Positions 14,635 to 26,450 of a stretch of DNA of 64,000 bases are shown piece by piece (the first letter of the stretch is position 1; every line of letters begins with the position of its first letter). Under the pieces are notes generated by a model, which saw nothing but the letters and a program-made list of their open reading frames with translations, was not told the DNA's origin and ran no database searches. The DNA is from Acanthacorydalis orientalis (Eukaryota; Arthropoda; Insecta; Megaloptera; Corydalidae), in contig CM068316.1 in assembly GCA_034766995.1 (NCBI GenBank), positions 19,820,590-19,884,589 on the forward strand. Direction: 5' to 3'. Made by a program: the position numbers and the translations under genes.

Positions 14635-15005
14635 CGTAAACATCCCCTATACATTACGATCCCAACTACCCTATACATCTCTTCGTCTTCTTTTTCAAAC
14701 ATTAATTATTTTCTCTGTGTGTTGTAGAAGTAGAGAGCTCTTTCCACACTATGTCTTGAACATTTCTTTCTCCGATAAATTCATCTGTAGCCGTCGTTTC
14801 AGCAAGGACAGACAGTGTACATACACCGCTGAAGCCGTTCGTACGGTGTCTTAAGAACGCACGTAACGGATATGTTTGTTGAGACAATAGCAGAAACGCT
14901 GCATCGACCCTAATTTCATTTTATTTGTAATTTCATCCTGCTAACACCGACCCCATCCCACACGCCCCCTTCTTTAATTTAAATTATACACTTCTTGTCT
15001 CTAGT
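14635..15005. other. GC-richer island
   Basis: A block with CpG-bearing words (CCGTCGTTTC, GAAGCCGTTCGTACGG, GCATCGACCC) stands out from AT-rich flanks. A 61-codon minus-strand frame (14702-14887) crosses it, with no recognised motif, signal peptide or repeat. It might be an exon, a regulatory element or a non-coding transcript. Confidence 0.35.
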
Positions 15006-16489
15006 TGTGAAATTTATTTTCTGTTGCTCTTAACGTTCAATGTATCTGTTTCATAAAGCGCAACTCTGGCCAATATTTCTGTACAATATTTATATACAAT
15101 TTCCATATTTTGCTTACAAGTGTACGAAAGAACTTATTTTATATATATATATATATACATACTAATTATTAGTTTCAAACTTAATACTAAGAGATTTTAT
15201 AAAATTCTATTTATAATTAAACACGTACTATAAAACATGAAATTATGTTCCTTTGTATTGTCACTTTTTTGTAAATTATTATTAATTAGATGGATGAATA
15301 AAAAATCACAAATATTTTAATATTAATCGTTATAATTCTTTAATTAAATAGTAATTAATATTAGACTGAATATTTCCATCTAACCAACTATTGATAAATT
15401 TGTATCAATTATAAACCAATTTATATGTTTTGTTGTTACTAATCGTTGTTATGTGCATTTACAGACGGAAGTAAGATAATTTAAAGAATCATAAAGGTTA
15501 TTGATTAAGTAGTATTTAAATAATTTTTAAAGTAAGTTTTAATTATACTTTGCCAAATGATTTTTATACTCACCTCACAAACTAGATTTTGATCAAAAAT
15601 TTTCAATAATTATTTTCTGACAATTTTTATTCTTGTTTATGTGCATTTCTATGACGATACCATCATTTTCAAAATGTACAAAAAAATCTAATTCTCCAAC
15701 ATCAAATATTTATTATATATCTTAAATTCTTATATCTAGGTATCTTTCTTCAATGTATTTGTAACATCTCGGTCTTTCCTTTTGTCTATTTTTCATGTTA
15801 ATATTTATGTAGATTTAAATCAATGAACATTAATTAAGTTTCCGTTAATTTAGTTCTATCATTAATTTATATCTACACATAAGATTAACAATGATTTAAT
15901 TGTTGCATACACAAATTAAAAAAATTAAATGTATAGCACATCGCTGTTATTATTAAAAATTATAGGTTAGATTTGACCTGAACAAGCGTCTCAAAAATCG
16001 TAATAAATTTCCTATCACATAGATTATCTATATCTCATATCGAAATATACTACAAAAAAAACAAATTGATTCAATACATTTCAAATAGTTATAGTCGCAG
16101 GAAAAATTATTGAAATAGTTATTACAGTCTTCAAATAGTTATAATATTATTAATACTAGCATAGTAATTGTCACGTTTCTGAAACATTAAATTTCTGCAG
16201 GTCAGCATAAATGGTAATATTAATTCAATAAATTTCATTTTATTTTTTAGTATCGAAATAAATTAATGTGAGAGTGAGGAAGTAAGGAAAATTGAAGTTA
16301 GTATATATATATGTATATATGTTTATGGGAAAATAACTAATAAATCATTTTTATTCTGTGTTTAGATAACTGATTTTACTAAAATTTTATAGTTAAAAAA
16401 TAGCTTTCAGTGAGAAAGTTAAATTTGGTTGTAATAATAATATTTATATAATAGTAAAATTTCGATGTCAGTTTTTATAATAATGTATT

Positions 16490-16546
<57 letters not shown>

Positions 16547-17119
16547 TTCTCACAAATATGATCAGTAAATATAAAATATAAGCAGCTTAGAAACTCTTAT
16601 TAAATAGAAATTTTATTAGAAAAATTTCGTCTCCGACATTTAACCAAAGCGTTACATAATATTTTACTTTTTCCCACAGAGAAAATGATTTATTTCGTTT
16701 AATGTTGAATTTGTATGTACGTTTACTTACTTTATTTTAAAGTGTGATGATAATTAACGATATATCGTGCTGACTATTTTTACAGTTAAACATAATTTCT
16801 TCTTTAAGAGAAAAATATTTAATTTACTTCAAATAAAAAAAAAATAATTTTTTTGCTTACTTTTTATTCCCGACTAAACTGAGAAATTAACTCAACAGTT
16901 TTCTAAGACATATTTTATGACAAATCTAAAAGAATGTAAAAAAATCTAAAGGAAAAAGACAGCTAAACATTTTCAATTATCATAAAAATAAATGAATCTT
17001 AATATTTGTATGTTGTTAGATTATCAAAATTAAAATATCGTTTTAATTTACGTATAAATACATAATACATACATAAATACATACATAAATACATACATAA
17101 TGCATACATATATACGTAC

Positions 17120-17162
<43 letters not shown>

Positions 17163-17369
17163 TATGGTTGTTAAGGAAAGCCAACTCCGAACCTTAAAAC
17201 AATTTTGTTAAAAGACATAATATAGGAATATTATAACAATCGGTTAAAGTTCAGGCCTTATATTTAGCACTACTTTTACCTCACTACACTATGTCCAAAT
17301 AAAAATTGTGAAATTAGACAAATGCAATATATCTGTACTGAATTATAAATAAAATGCTTATACTAAACA
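15006..17369. other. AT-rich DNA, no gene seen
   Basis: Only short microsatellites stand out: (TA)n at 15139-15157 and 16503-16541, and a (CATACATAAATA)-type run at 17061-17118 leading into (TA)n at 17119-17157. Confidence 0.65.
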
Positions 17370-17460
17370 GAAAGCGACCGATGGAAGGAACCGTCGTCCC
17401 CGTGTCGCGGCCGTAAACTGTAAACACAATTAAATTCCTCGAATTGTCAGTTTTTGTGGC
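17370..17460. other. Short GC-richer patch
   Basis: About 40 bp of GC-rich sequence (GACCGATGGAAGGAACCGTC, then CCCCGTGTCGCGGCC) in AT-rich DNA. Its function is unknown. Confidence 0.25.
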
Positions 17461-17636
17461 TTAAAAATCAATTTAAGTTATATTATTCGAAAAGAATATT
17501 GAAAATTATATTTGCTTAACATAATATTTATAATTTTACCTTTCATTAAAAAACGGGACATTAAGCTGTCCCTCCAAGTATAATACAGAACAGTCCCTTA
17601 TATATGACTTATCTGCCAAGCCTAATATATATTTAC

Positions 17637-17786
17637 ACACACACACATATATTAATATATATATATATATATATGTTTATTATGTTTATATATATATATA
17701 TATAATATATATAATATATATAATATATATATATATATAATATATATATATATAAACATAATAAACATATATATATATATATATAT
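17637..17786. repeat. Palindromic (TA)n/(TAATA)n array
   Basis: The block TATGTTTATTATGTTTATAT is mirrored by ATATAAACATAATAAACATA on the other side of an array of TATATAATA units. The whole segment could fold into one long hairpin. Confidence 0.8.
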
Positions 17787-18084
17787 TCAAAGTTATTGTT
17801 GCACGAATTGACTGCTTTATTGGTTTCGATAAAGGTTAAAATTGATTTTAGCGGCATTTAATGATTTGATATACATTTATCGATGTCGAACGGGTACATT
17901 TCACATAAGGTTTTATCATAATAATAAATATATGATATTTATATCCAAAATTACATGTAATTTTGTATAATACATATACATGTGTATATATATATATATT
18001 TGTGTGTGTATGTAGGAGTGTGTGTAAATGTATATATATTTATAAACGAAAGTAAATAAATATAAGTAGTGGATAAAATTGTTA

Positions 18085-18520
18085 TTCTGTCGATAAGTGG
18101 TGATTATGCAGCTGTGACGGCAATGAATCAGCGAATTCTAGGAGGCATCTTTTTGTTTTTGAAAGCGCGCGTTACTTGTTCAAAGTTCAACTCCGTTCAC
18201 TCGTTTTGTGTGTATATGTGTGTCTCGCAGAATGAATTTAATTTGTGAAAATTGCTTTTCCTCAGTTCTCGAAGAAAATGAATTCAGTAGAATAAGAAGA
18301 AAATGGCACAGTCGCCGGGAAAATGGGAAAACGTAAAGAGAAATATTCTCTCATACCTATCTACCTACCTACCTACCTAGAACGTAGAGCGGGCACAACC
18401 GCCTCCTATAACCTAGGCGGTTCTTTTACGCGCAAAGAAAATCTCGCAAGACACCTACCGCTGAGAGAGAAAATTCGTTTTCTTTACGACGAACGGATTC
18501 TTGATTTGCTGTTTTAAATG
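18085..18520. other. GC-richer island with splice-like words
   Basis: Contains GAAAGCGCGCGTTAC, GTCGCCGGGAAAATGGG and GAGCGGGCACAACCGCC, plus a short (CTAC)n run at 18360-18378. The stretch TGTGTGTCTCGCAG followed by AATGAATTT resembles a 3' splice site. The 64-codon plus-strand frame (18323-18517) has no recognised domain. It might be a non-coding exon or regulatory DNA. Confidence 0.35.
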
Positions 18521-18842
18521 ACGATATTGGAAAGGTTTTTTTATATAACTTTTTGTAGAAACGTTTAAACTGACTTGTGTTGAATTTTAATGACATAGCA
18601 AAATCTATTATTCTCAACGATACTTTTAATTTTTATTTATTATTGTTTAAAAATATGGTTTTATTTCTCGAGTCCTTGTTTTATTTTTTTAAATGAATAA
18701 TTATTTTCTAAAAAACAAAATTTAAATAAACTGATACATCGATTTATTATTTATCAACATTACTATTTCAATTGTTTGCACATTAAAGCTGACATAACCA
18801 AAAATATTATACGACGTATAGATACACACTTTAAGTAACATA

Positions 18843-19360
18843 CCGTATATTTCAACGTATAAAGTGACCCTTAAACACCAATTTTTTTTTAAAAAAAATA
18901 GGGTTTCGTCTTATACACTCGATACAAAAATACAAACTTTAAAATAACACGAGAAAAAGAATTTATTATGCTTCTATAGAAATTAAATTCTTTATTTTTA
19001 AAAAAGGACCTTAAACTTTGGTTTATAACATAAATTCATTGAATAATTTATTTTAAATAATTTTTTTTAAAATGAAATACATATTCCATAGCCTCCTAGA
19101 TGCAATCCGTGCACGATGTTTTAATAAACTATATGTGAAGACAAGGTGATTCCCCGAATTTCATTTTTGAAACTTTGAATTAAAAAATATAATTCCTCTA
19201 ATTTTGATTTTGGCCATAAAATTGTATTATTGTATAACGTGAAATATGTGTTCAATTTAGGCTCGTCTTACACAGCCGATATATGATAAATCTATAAATT
19301 TTAACTTAAAATTTCGACTTCATCTTATACGTAGATCGCTTTATACGTCGTGATATACGG
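18843..19360. mobile_element. Non-autonomous TIR element with TA target duplication
   Basis: The left end CCGTATATTTCAACGTATAA and the reverse complement of the right end, CCGTATATCACGACGTATAA, match at 21 of 25 bases when extended by AGTGA/AGCGA. TA flanks both ends. Subterminal motifs are repeated inside (CGTCTTATACACTCGATA; CGTCTTACACAGCCGATA; CATCTTATACGTAG). The 518-bp interior has no coding capacity. The TA duplication fits a Tc1/mariner/pogo-type mobiliser, but the family is not identified. Confidence 0.65.
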
Positions 19361-19362
19361 TA

Positions 19363-19577
19363 TATGATTTTATATTTTAATCCTTAGAAATTATTTACAG
19401 TGGTAAGATTGTATTTTTTATTGCATGATATATGAAATTAAATTGAAATTGTGTCGAAAATGATCATAACCAACAACTCCAAATTTAATACAATAATTGA
19501 AAACCAGACAGAATAATATAATTTAATTAGAAATAAATGTAAAAATATAGTCATATATTGCCCAAAGATATACATAC

Positions 19578-19627
<50 letters not shown>

Positions 19628-20967
19628 ATATGTATGTACATTTACTAATTCTATTAATCCTATTATTATTAACTCTGTCAATTATTTAAACTTCTAATAT
19701 GAAAAAATATAAATCACTAACTAGAATTAATAGAATTTAGTGTAACATTTAAATTTAATGAAAAAAAACTTCACTGATCTCTTTTTAAAAAGTAAATCTC
19801 TATATTAGAAAGTAAATAGAGTATACATCCTGAAAATATTTTTACTTAAAATATTAATTCACATAATCGTTCTGTGTTCAGTTAATTTTAAATGTCATGG
19901 TGGTTACATATAAAATTAATTTCAAAGTCTACACAAGATTTATCTTTTTAATATATATATATATGTGTGTGTATATATATATATGTATATACACATATAT
20001 ATATATATATAAATTATATATATATATATATTATATATATATATATATTTATATATATATACATAATTTTATCTAACAATTTTAAACAATTTATTATACA
20101 AATATATCACTGCAATTATTGCTATCGTGATATACTAACTCTAATTTACTAAACTTCAACTTTATAAACAATTTAAATATATTTAAAATGTTTAAAATAT
20201 TATAAACTTATCTATTTTATTTTATTGTTGTGTGTTTGGTCGAATGAAGTATTTTGATTTACATTTTAAAAATAATTACCAATAGAGATATTTTAAATTT
20301 ATTAACTTTTTTTCAGATAACATTTTTATTTTTAATCTCAATCATTCAGACATTTTATTAATTTTTAATAAAATAAAAGATTAACGGAGCAACATAATAT
20401 AGGTAATACTGAAAAAACAACACTAATTGAAAAGAACTCGCAAGTTTCTCAGCTCGTAGTTAAAATTGCAACTAAACATGTTTCAAAAGCCTCTATTTAT
20501 TTCAAATTTCACTTTCCAATCAACTACTTACTAATTCTGTTGAATGTAAACTGAATGTACTATTGAGTAGAAAAATATCATAGTAATAAATCCTGGTATA
20601 TGCTAAGATAATTTGTTACTTCAAGTCAGTATTTTTAGATTATCATATCTATAAAGAAAATTTATATTTTTGAACCAATTTTTATTAATAATTCAATATT
20701 TTTTTACTAAAATTTCATATTGTTTTCAATGATATTTATCATATGTTACAACGACAAATACACACTCTCTTTTCTCTCTCTCTACATATATATATATATA
20801 TATATATATAGATATTTTAATACGAATATTTCTTATTATTTATATTATTTAATTCTTTTTTTGTCTTTTTCAAATTTGATACCCAAACATAAAAAATTCC
20901 TAGCTTTTCTATATTGTTTTATGTTATTGAATTATTGATACATTCACTCACCCATATGTACACACAA

Positions 20968-21025
<58 letters not shown>

Positions 21026-21397
21026 ATAGAATATGAAACAATGTGTTAAGTAAAACACATATCTGTATTAAATTTTAATATTTTTGATATTGTTTTAAAT
21101 TGCTACTAGACAGAAATACGGTAAAGTTTATTTTTCAAACCATTTCAGTTTTTTTTACAAGTTGAAAATAATTATACTGTCAACAACATATGTATGCAGG
21201 AAAAGATTGTTTATCAAGCAATTTTGATGTAAGAAATATTGTGTTCTTTAAATTGATGGAATTATTATTGATGTGTATTTGGTATTTCATAACTTAGAAG
21301 TTAGTATTGAAATAAGAAATAAAAAAAGACAAGTAACTCTTTTCTCTGTACTTTTTAGACTAGCATGATTCTATGTTTCTAAAATTTGATAACTAAG
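19363..21397. other. AT-rich DNA with microsatellites, no gene seen
   Basis: (TA)n tracts lie at about 19580-19632, 19948-20061 (several phases), 20783-20811 and 20971-21023. The frames at 19967-20152 and 20720-20938 are translations of these. Confidence 0.65.
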
Positions 21398-21399
21398 TA

Positions 21400-21900
21400 T
21401 TAGATTGGTAGAAAAATAATTGCGGTATTTTTTTCTGAATCACAACCTTAATTTTCTCAATGAAAATGTCATTTCAACGTATTCGTGTTAATATCATATT
21501 AAAATGCATTTTTTGGTCTGTATTTTGATAACATGAACTTTGATTTTATTATTAATTTTTGTACGAGTTCAAAACGGATGGTAAGGTAGCAGAAACTGCT
21601 CGTATATTAAAATATACTTTTGGTATGTGTATTGTTAAGGAACGTACGATTCAATGATGGTTCCAAAAATTTTATCCAGGGACGAGAGCCTTAAAAATGA
21701 AGTAGGTAGCGGGTAGCTTTTCTTCAGTTTATATCGACCAACTGAAGGCATTTGGTGAACCGAAACACACAACTATTCAAGAGCTTGCACAAAAGTTAGG
21801 CATTAATCATTCAACAGTTTTGGATCACTTAAAATCACTTAAATTGAAAATTATTTTAATTTGGAGGTTACAAACCGTAATTATTTTTCTAACAACCTAA
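21400..21900 (+). mobile_element. HTH-only mariner derivative, copy 3
   Basis: A 501-bp copy with TA at both flanks (21398-21399 and 21901-21902) and recognisable TIRs (TTAGATTGGTAGAAAAATAA and AATTATTTTTCTAACAACC). It has lost about 50 bp around the start codon: ATTATTAATTTTTGTACGAG joins the leader straight to the equivalent of YEFKTDG. Downstream it retains VKERTIQ, RDESL, FSSVY and ELAQKLGINHSTVLDHLK. The coding region has frame breaks and no catalytic part. Confidence 0.85.
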
Positions 21901-21902
21901 TA

Positions 21903-22531
21903 TTAAGCATTTAAATAAGAAATGAAAGAAAATAATTTCAAGTAAATTCTATGTAGTACAATAGTTTAACAACTTAAATATTGTGGACGGCGTTGAATTA
22001 TATTCGATTGTTGTTATCAGAAAATGATTAAAAAATCTGTTATAAATGAATACTATTACAAAAAGTATAGACTTCTTTATAAAATATCAAACTGTCTTAG
22101 AAATAAAATATTACAAAATGTTCAAATAAAAAGAAATAATTTTTCGTTAAGAAATTAATAAATTATAACAGTATTATGTTTCAAAATAATATTTATATCC
22201 TATACGAAAATATTTATCTTAAATATTAGTTTTTCCCATAAATTATTAGTAGAATCATAGAATTTTTATATCAGAAGATATATTCTATAAACACATTTTA
22301 TTTTTAATATGTATTTATAAGAAATAAATGTTCAAAATCGATTTTTTGATATACGAATCTATCACGAAAAATCAAGTTGATTATCTTTATATAAAGAGAT
22401 ATAAGTACATATTTTATATTCTATACAAAATGTGCCATAAATACAATTTAAGTTATATTTATAAATATTAATTTTGTGTATACAAATAAAACTGAAAATA
22501 AAATGAAATATTTTTAATTAATTTTAATTAG

Positions 22532-22576
<45 letters not shown>

Positions 22577-22590
22577 TATTGAACACCTTA
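21903..22590. other. AT-rich DNA, no gene seen
   Basis: Nothing supported except a (TA)n tract at 22534-22575. Confidence 0.6.
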
Positions 22591-22599
22591 ACGCACATT

Positions 22600-23125
22600 T
22601 ATTTATATGAACAATGCGTTTCTCAAGATAACTCATACGAGACAGACAGTGATAGCGCTATGTATTGCTTTAAATATTCCGCACTCATTCAACAGATTCG
22701 ATGGGATAAAGATAAAAGTAAGTTTTAAGAATCCTTAGTGGCGGGGTTGCGCCGTATTTCTTCTTATAATTCACTGTGCTTATTCTTCGCTTGCGAGCAG
22801 TGTATAGCGGCATAGGGTGGTCCTGCCCGGTTCACCACCCGCACTCACCAATCCCGCTGTTCCCGTTTTGTCTACCTGCCCTCATACCATCGCGTTGCGT
22901 TCCATTATTCATTTTCCTAGCCATCCAGCACAACTCGCAGTTGCCTGTATCCACCCCGCCACAACGTTGTTCAATTTATACTCATTATTTTCGTTTTCGC
23001 TACAAAGGCGACGATATTCGGCGCCATCAAGCATCTGAAACTCTGCGTGAAAATTTCGTGTTGTGTAACGAATTTTCGCGGTTTTCATCGTCGTCGCCAC
23101 TCTCGGGCATGCTTTATATAGCATA
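22600..23125. other. Largest GC-rich island; candidate exon or promoter
   Basis: About 500 bp of CpG-containing sequence. On the plus strand AAAGATAAAAGTAAGTTTTA is a strong 5' splice-site-like word (GTAAGT at 22717-22722). Downstream words include GTGGCGGGGTTGCGCCG, GGCGCCATCAAGC and CGTCGTCGCCACTCTCG. Three overlapping frames of 73-116 codons cross it (22776-23126, 22817-23038, 22909-23160 on minus), all Pro/Ser/His-rich and without a known domain. More than one open frame on both strands suggests GC-driven openness rather than coding. Confidence 0.4.
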
Positions 23126-23140
23126 ATCACATACATATAT

Positions 23141-23150
23141 GTATGTGAGT

Positions 23151-23202
<52 letters not shown>
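23141..23202. repeat. (CATA)n/(TA)n microsatellite
   Basis: TACATACATACATA units followed by about 40 bp of TA. Confidence 0.9.
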
Positions 23203-23205
<3 letters not shown>

Positions 23206-23678
23206 CACATATGAAGAAAAACTTACGGACTATATACACTTATGACCGGTTCATAAATAAAATTTTAAACTTGTTTTTTAATCATTATAACACAGAGTTG
23301 TAATTTTACAATGTGTGATTATTACAATATATATATTAAAACATTAAGAAATGTTTTTAAAATAGGAAATGTATTATCTGCCAAATAAGAGAAATAAAAA
23401 TATATTCAAAATAATTTAGACTTTTGTTATAAATTTTAAATTTTTATAAAAAGTATTCAAAGAATTTTCATAAATTATATTTTTAATTTGAAATATTAAA
23501 GAACAGGGTCAAGATCTAAGCTCATTAAACTTTTTATAACGGATTTTTTTATTAAAAAAACAATCTGGTAACACTCTACTACATATTCTTTAACTGACAC
23601 ACAGGTCGTCTGCTTGAATTATTAAGACAATATTATAAAATTTAATATTCTTTTCAATAACTATGAATTCTTCTTAAA

Positions 23679-25122
23679 TTAAGGTTGGTATGAAAATAAT
23701 CGCGATTTTTGTTTCCTGAATTGAATCGTGTATTTCAAAAACTACATATGTTTTTTTCAGCATTGTTTTCTTTTTTGATGAAATTAAATCCTTGAAAGTA
23801 GCCTCATATTTAACATAAAAATTACATGAACCACATTGTGCCTAGTTGTCGAACTTGGTCATTATTTTTTGGCTAATAACCGTGATTTTGGAGTTAGCAA
23901 AAAAATGTACGAAAACGTGATCGTATGTATCGATATATAAAGTATTATTTATATCGTTAATATGGTTACTCAATCTAGGATAACATTTTCAGTAAAAGAA
24001 ATACAAACTGAGTAAATTTTGGAATTTAAAAAATTGTGGTCTCCGTTTTACAAAAAATCAACTGAATCTTATGGGAGAAGAGTTCCTAATGATCAGAAAA
24101 AAACATTTGCTCAACATACATGTGCTTTCAATACGATATTAATAAAGCTGGGATGATGAAGGCTGAAGAATTCAAACCTGATGCAACTTCCGCCTGTGAA
24201 AGCATATGGAACGAAAATTTCGATAAAATATAAAAAATAGACAATTTAAAACAAGTGAAGTATTTTGGAAAAATCATCTCATTTTAAAACGAAATATTCA
24301 ACTAGCCAACCGAAGAAATGGAAGAAAATCTGGTATAATCCGATGTCGAATTTGATTATACATATAAATATTAGGTTATAAGCGAGATACATATTTATGT
24401 TCTATAACACCATATTTTTTTAATAAAAAATCATAATAAAAAACTCTTTTTTTAAACAATTTATTATGCATTTAACACTATTCCCTGCAAAAACAACACA
24501 AATCAAAACAATTCACGTTGATTTTAACAAAGGATTAAAAACATATTAACGAAGAAAATGTTTAAAAAATCTTATTATTTTTGGGTTACACAGATTTTAC
24601 TTAATCCTGTCAAATTTAAATTCTGTGACTTGTGTAGTTTTTGAAATGATCAATTCAATTCTAACGTATTTTTTTTCAATGAAAATGTAATTTCCTTCTG
24701 TTCCTGTTAATATCATTTTAAAGTGCATTTTTCGATCTGTATTTTGGTAATATCGACTTTGGTTTTATTATTGATTTAGCTTTAAATTGAGCTATAGAAT
24801 TAAAGATGGAAAAGAATCAAATAAGAGCAATTTTTTGCATGAGTTCAAAATGGATGGTAAAGCAGCAGAAATTGCTTGTAAACTAAACGATGCTTTTTGT
24901 GTGGGTATTGTTAAAAACAGTACGGTGCAATGGTGGTTTTAAAAATTTCGTATTAGGGACGGAGAGCTTAGAAGATGAAGAAGGTCACGGGAACCCTTCT
25001 TCAGTTCAGAACGACCAGCTGAAGGCGTTAATTGAATCAGAACCACGCACAAATATTCCAGAACTTGCATAAAAGTTAAGCGTTTGTCATTTAATAGTTC
25101 TGGATCACTTAAAACCATTTAA

Positions 25123-25173
<51 letters not shown>

Positions 25174-25207
25174 TTTGTACCTTAATTATTTTTCAATCAA
25201 CTTAAAA
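23679..25207 (+). mobile_element. HTH-only mariner derivative, copy 4, split by another element
   Basis: The left TIR with the first leader bases (AAGGTTGGTATGAAAATAAT ... GTTTCCTGAATT) is at 23679-23722. The rest resumes at 24657 with AATTCTAACG and runs to about 25207. The joined order matches the other copies. The start codon is at 24806 (MEKNQIRAIF). The same 6-T frame break as in copies 1 and 7 precedes the equivalent of EFKMDGKAAEIACKLNDAF. The acidic linker LEDEEGHGNPSSVQNDQLKA and the second helix-turn-helix follow. A (TA)n tract has expanded inside the 3' segment (25127-25171). Confidence 0.8.
23723..24656. mobile_element. 934-bp TIR element with 4-bp AATT duplication, nested in a mariner copy
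   Basis: The ends are inverted: GAATCGTGTATTTCAAAAAC at the left, and GAATTGATCATTTCAAAAAC as the reverse complement of the right end. Both are flanked by AATT (23719-23722 and 24657-24660), and removing one AATT plus the element restores the mariner leader. Inside, plus-strand fragments such as KKSTESYGRRVPNDQKKTF and IKAGMMKAEEFKP look like degraded coding sequence, but I cannot name the protein. A 4-bp duplication other than TTAA argues against mariner (TA), piggyBac (TTAA) and hAT (8 bp). Confidence 0.7.
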
Positions 25208-25450
25208 TTTAATTTTTATTTTGACTATAGACACGTTTTATAATATAGCTATTTCGCTGAGAAAAAAGTGTAAGGTGATGAGATATAAGTAAAATAAAGG
25301 GGAAAAGATTCCCAGAAACTATATATTAATATAAGGATCTATTTCGGACTACTTATTTAAGAACCATTATTAAAAGTAAATGAAACGAAAATGAGAATTT
25401 ATTTGTTTTATCCTTACGTGCCTAGATTTAAAGTAACTTTTCGTGCCCTT
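25208..25450. other. AT-rich DNA, nothing seen
   Basis: No gene or repeat is supported. The minus-strand frame that starts at 25654 and ends here mainly crosses the foldback repeat next door. Confidence 0.5.
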
Positions 25451-25577
25451 TGAAGGCACTACTTTTAATTTTTGTTTTTTCATTACCGGTTTCGTCTTTC
25501 GATAAGAATACTCATCTGAAGATATCGAAAGATGAAATTGATAATGGAGAACAAAAACATAAAATAGTGTCTTCAAG
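25451..25577. repeat. Foldback (palindromic) repeat, copy a
   Basis: Arms of about 54 bp (25451-25504 and 25523-25577) are imperfect inverted copies. The inner arm CCGGTTTCGTCTTTCGATA faces TATCGAAAGATGAAATTG, and the outer arm TTTGAAGGCACTAC faces TAGTGTCTTCAAG. The loop is AGAATACTCATCTGAAGA. A related foldback lies at 29075-29255. The CTGAAGA-stem-GAAA arrangement superficially recalls a hammerhead core, but I cannot complete stem III or a valid cleavage triplet. Confidence 0.7.
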
Positions 25578-25984
25578 AATAAGAAAGATAAGTGGAGAGA
25601 AAAATGTTGATAAATAAATCTATGACAAAAGAAAATCTTTTCTGTCGATGTCATCTGGAAAGTTTAGAAAAAATGTAAATTAATTTATTTATACTTTCTA
25701 AAAATTATTAAAGTGAAAAATATTTTAACTATATTAAAAACTGTTCTAATACTAAAATATGTAAAGAAGAAAACAATAAAAATATAATATATATAAAAAT
25801 ACATAATTAATAAAACTAGAAAGAATATATTATTTTTTAATACTCATAATATTTGGCATATTATATATACTTATTAAAAAAATATTTCGAAAGTGTGTAA
25901 TATTTTTAATGCAGAATAAATATCTAAAAGTAATGAAGAAGTTAATATAAACACGTGTATGTGTACAGAAATGTTACTGTTTAT
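25578..25984. other. AT-rich DNA, no gene seen
   Basis: No supported feature. Confidence 0.5.
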
Positions 25985-26450
25985 ACTGATTGCAATTATG
26001 TTTATTCGCCCGTTATATGGCCGAATGTATAAAAAGACGTGTGGCTGGTTGAATGAACGGATGAATGGATGAATGGATGGATAGGTGGATAGCTAGAAAC
26101 ATAATCGTTGAAGCAAGCAGCTGCTGTATTATGCCCGCATTACGCAGATTGCAAGTACACGCGGTGTTCGAGTAGTGATGCACGTAAGAGGAGCGACGTA
26201 AGTAAAATGGAAAAGCGTGGAAAATTTCAAAGTTTGCTCTGAAAACTCTCATTAAATCCTGCGAGCGTTTCGTATATTTAACGAGGAAAATATTAGATGG
26301 GCCGCGTCAGGCGGATGCGGAATGGGTGTGCGGCTGCGAGTTAAAAAGTTTAAATTAGTGTTTTCGTTGCCTTCGTCTATCGTCTCCGTTGGGACAATTT
26401 GGCGAAGAAAATGATTTAGCTTGAAATGAGAAAAGTTTGACTTGAATTCA
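25985..26450. other. GC-richer island with (GATG)n run
   Basis: A block with GGGCCGCGTCAGGCGGATG, GGGTGTGCGGCTGCG and CGTCTCCGTTGGGAC, plus a run of GAATGGATGAATGGATGG at 26057-26080. Plus-strand GTAAGAGG and GTAAGTAAAA words look like 5' splice sites. The 79-codon minus-strand frame (26013-26252) ends in a His/Ser/Ile repeat translated from the GATG run and is not convincing. A regulatory block or non-coding exon is possible. Confidence 0.35.

Noticed and set aside
25515..25550. Hammerhead ribozyme in the foldback repeat
   Set aside because: CTGAAGA and GAAA are present with a short stem between, but stem III and a valid cleavage triplet could not be built, and copy b has a changed core base.
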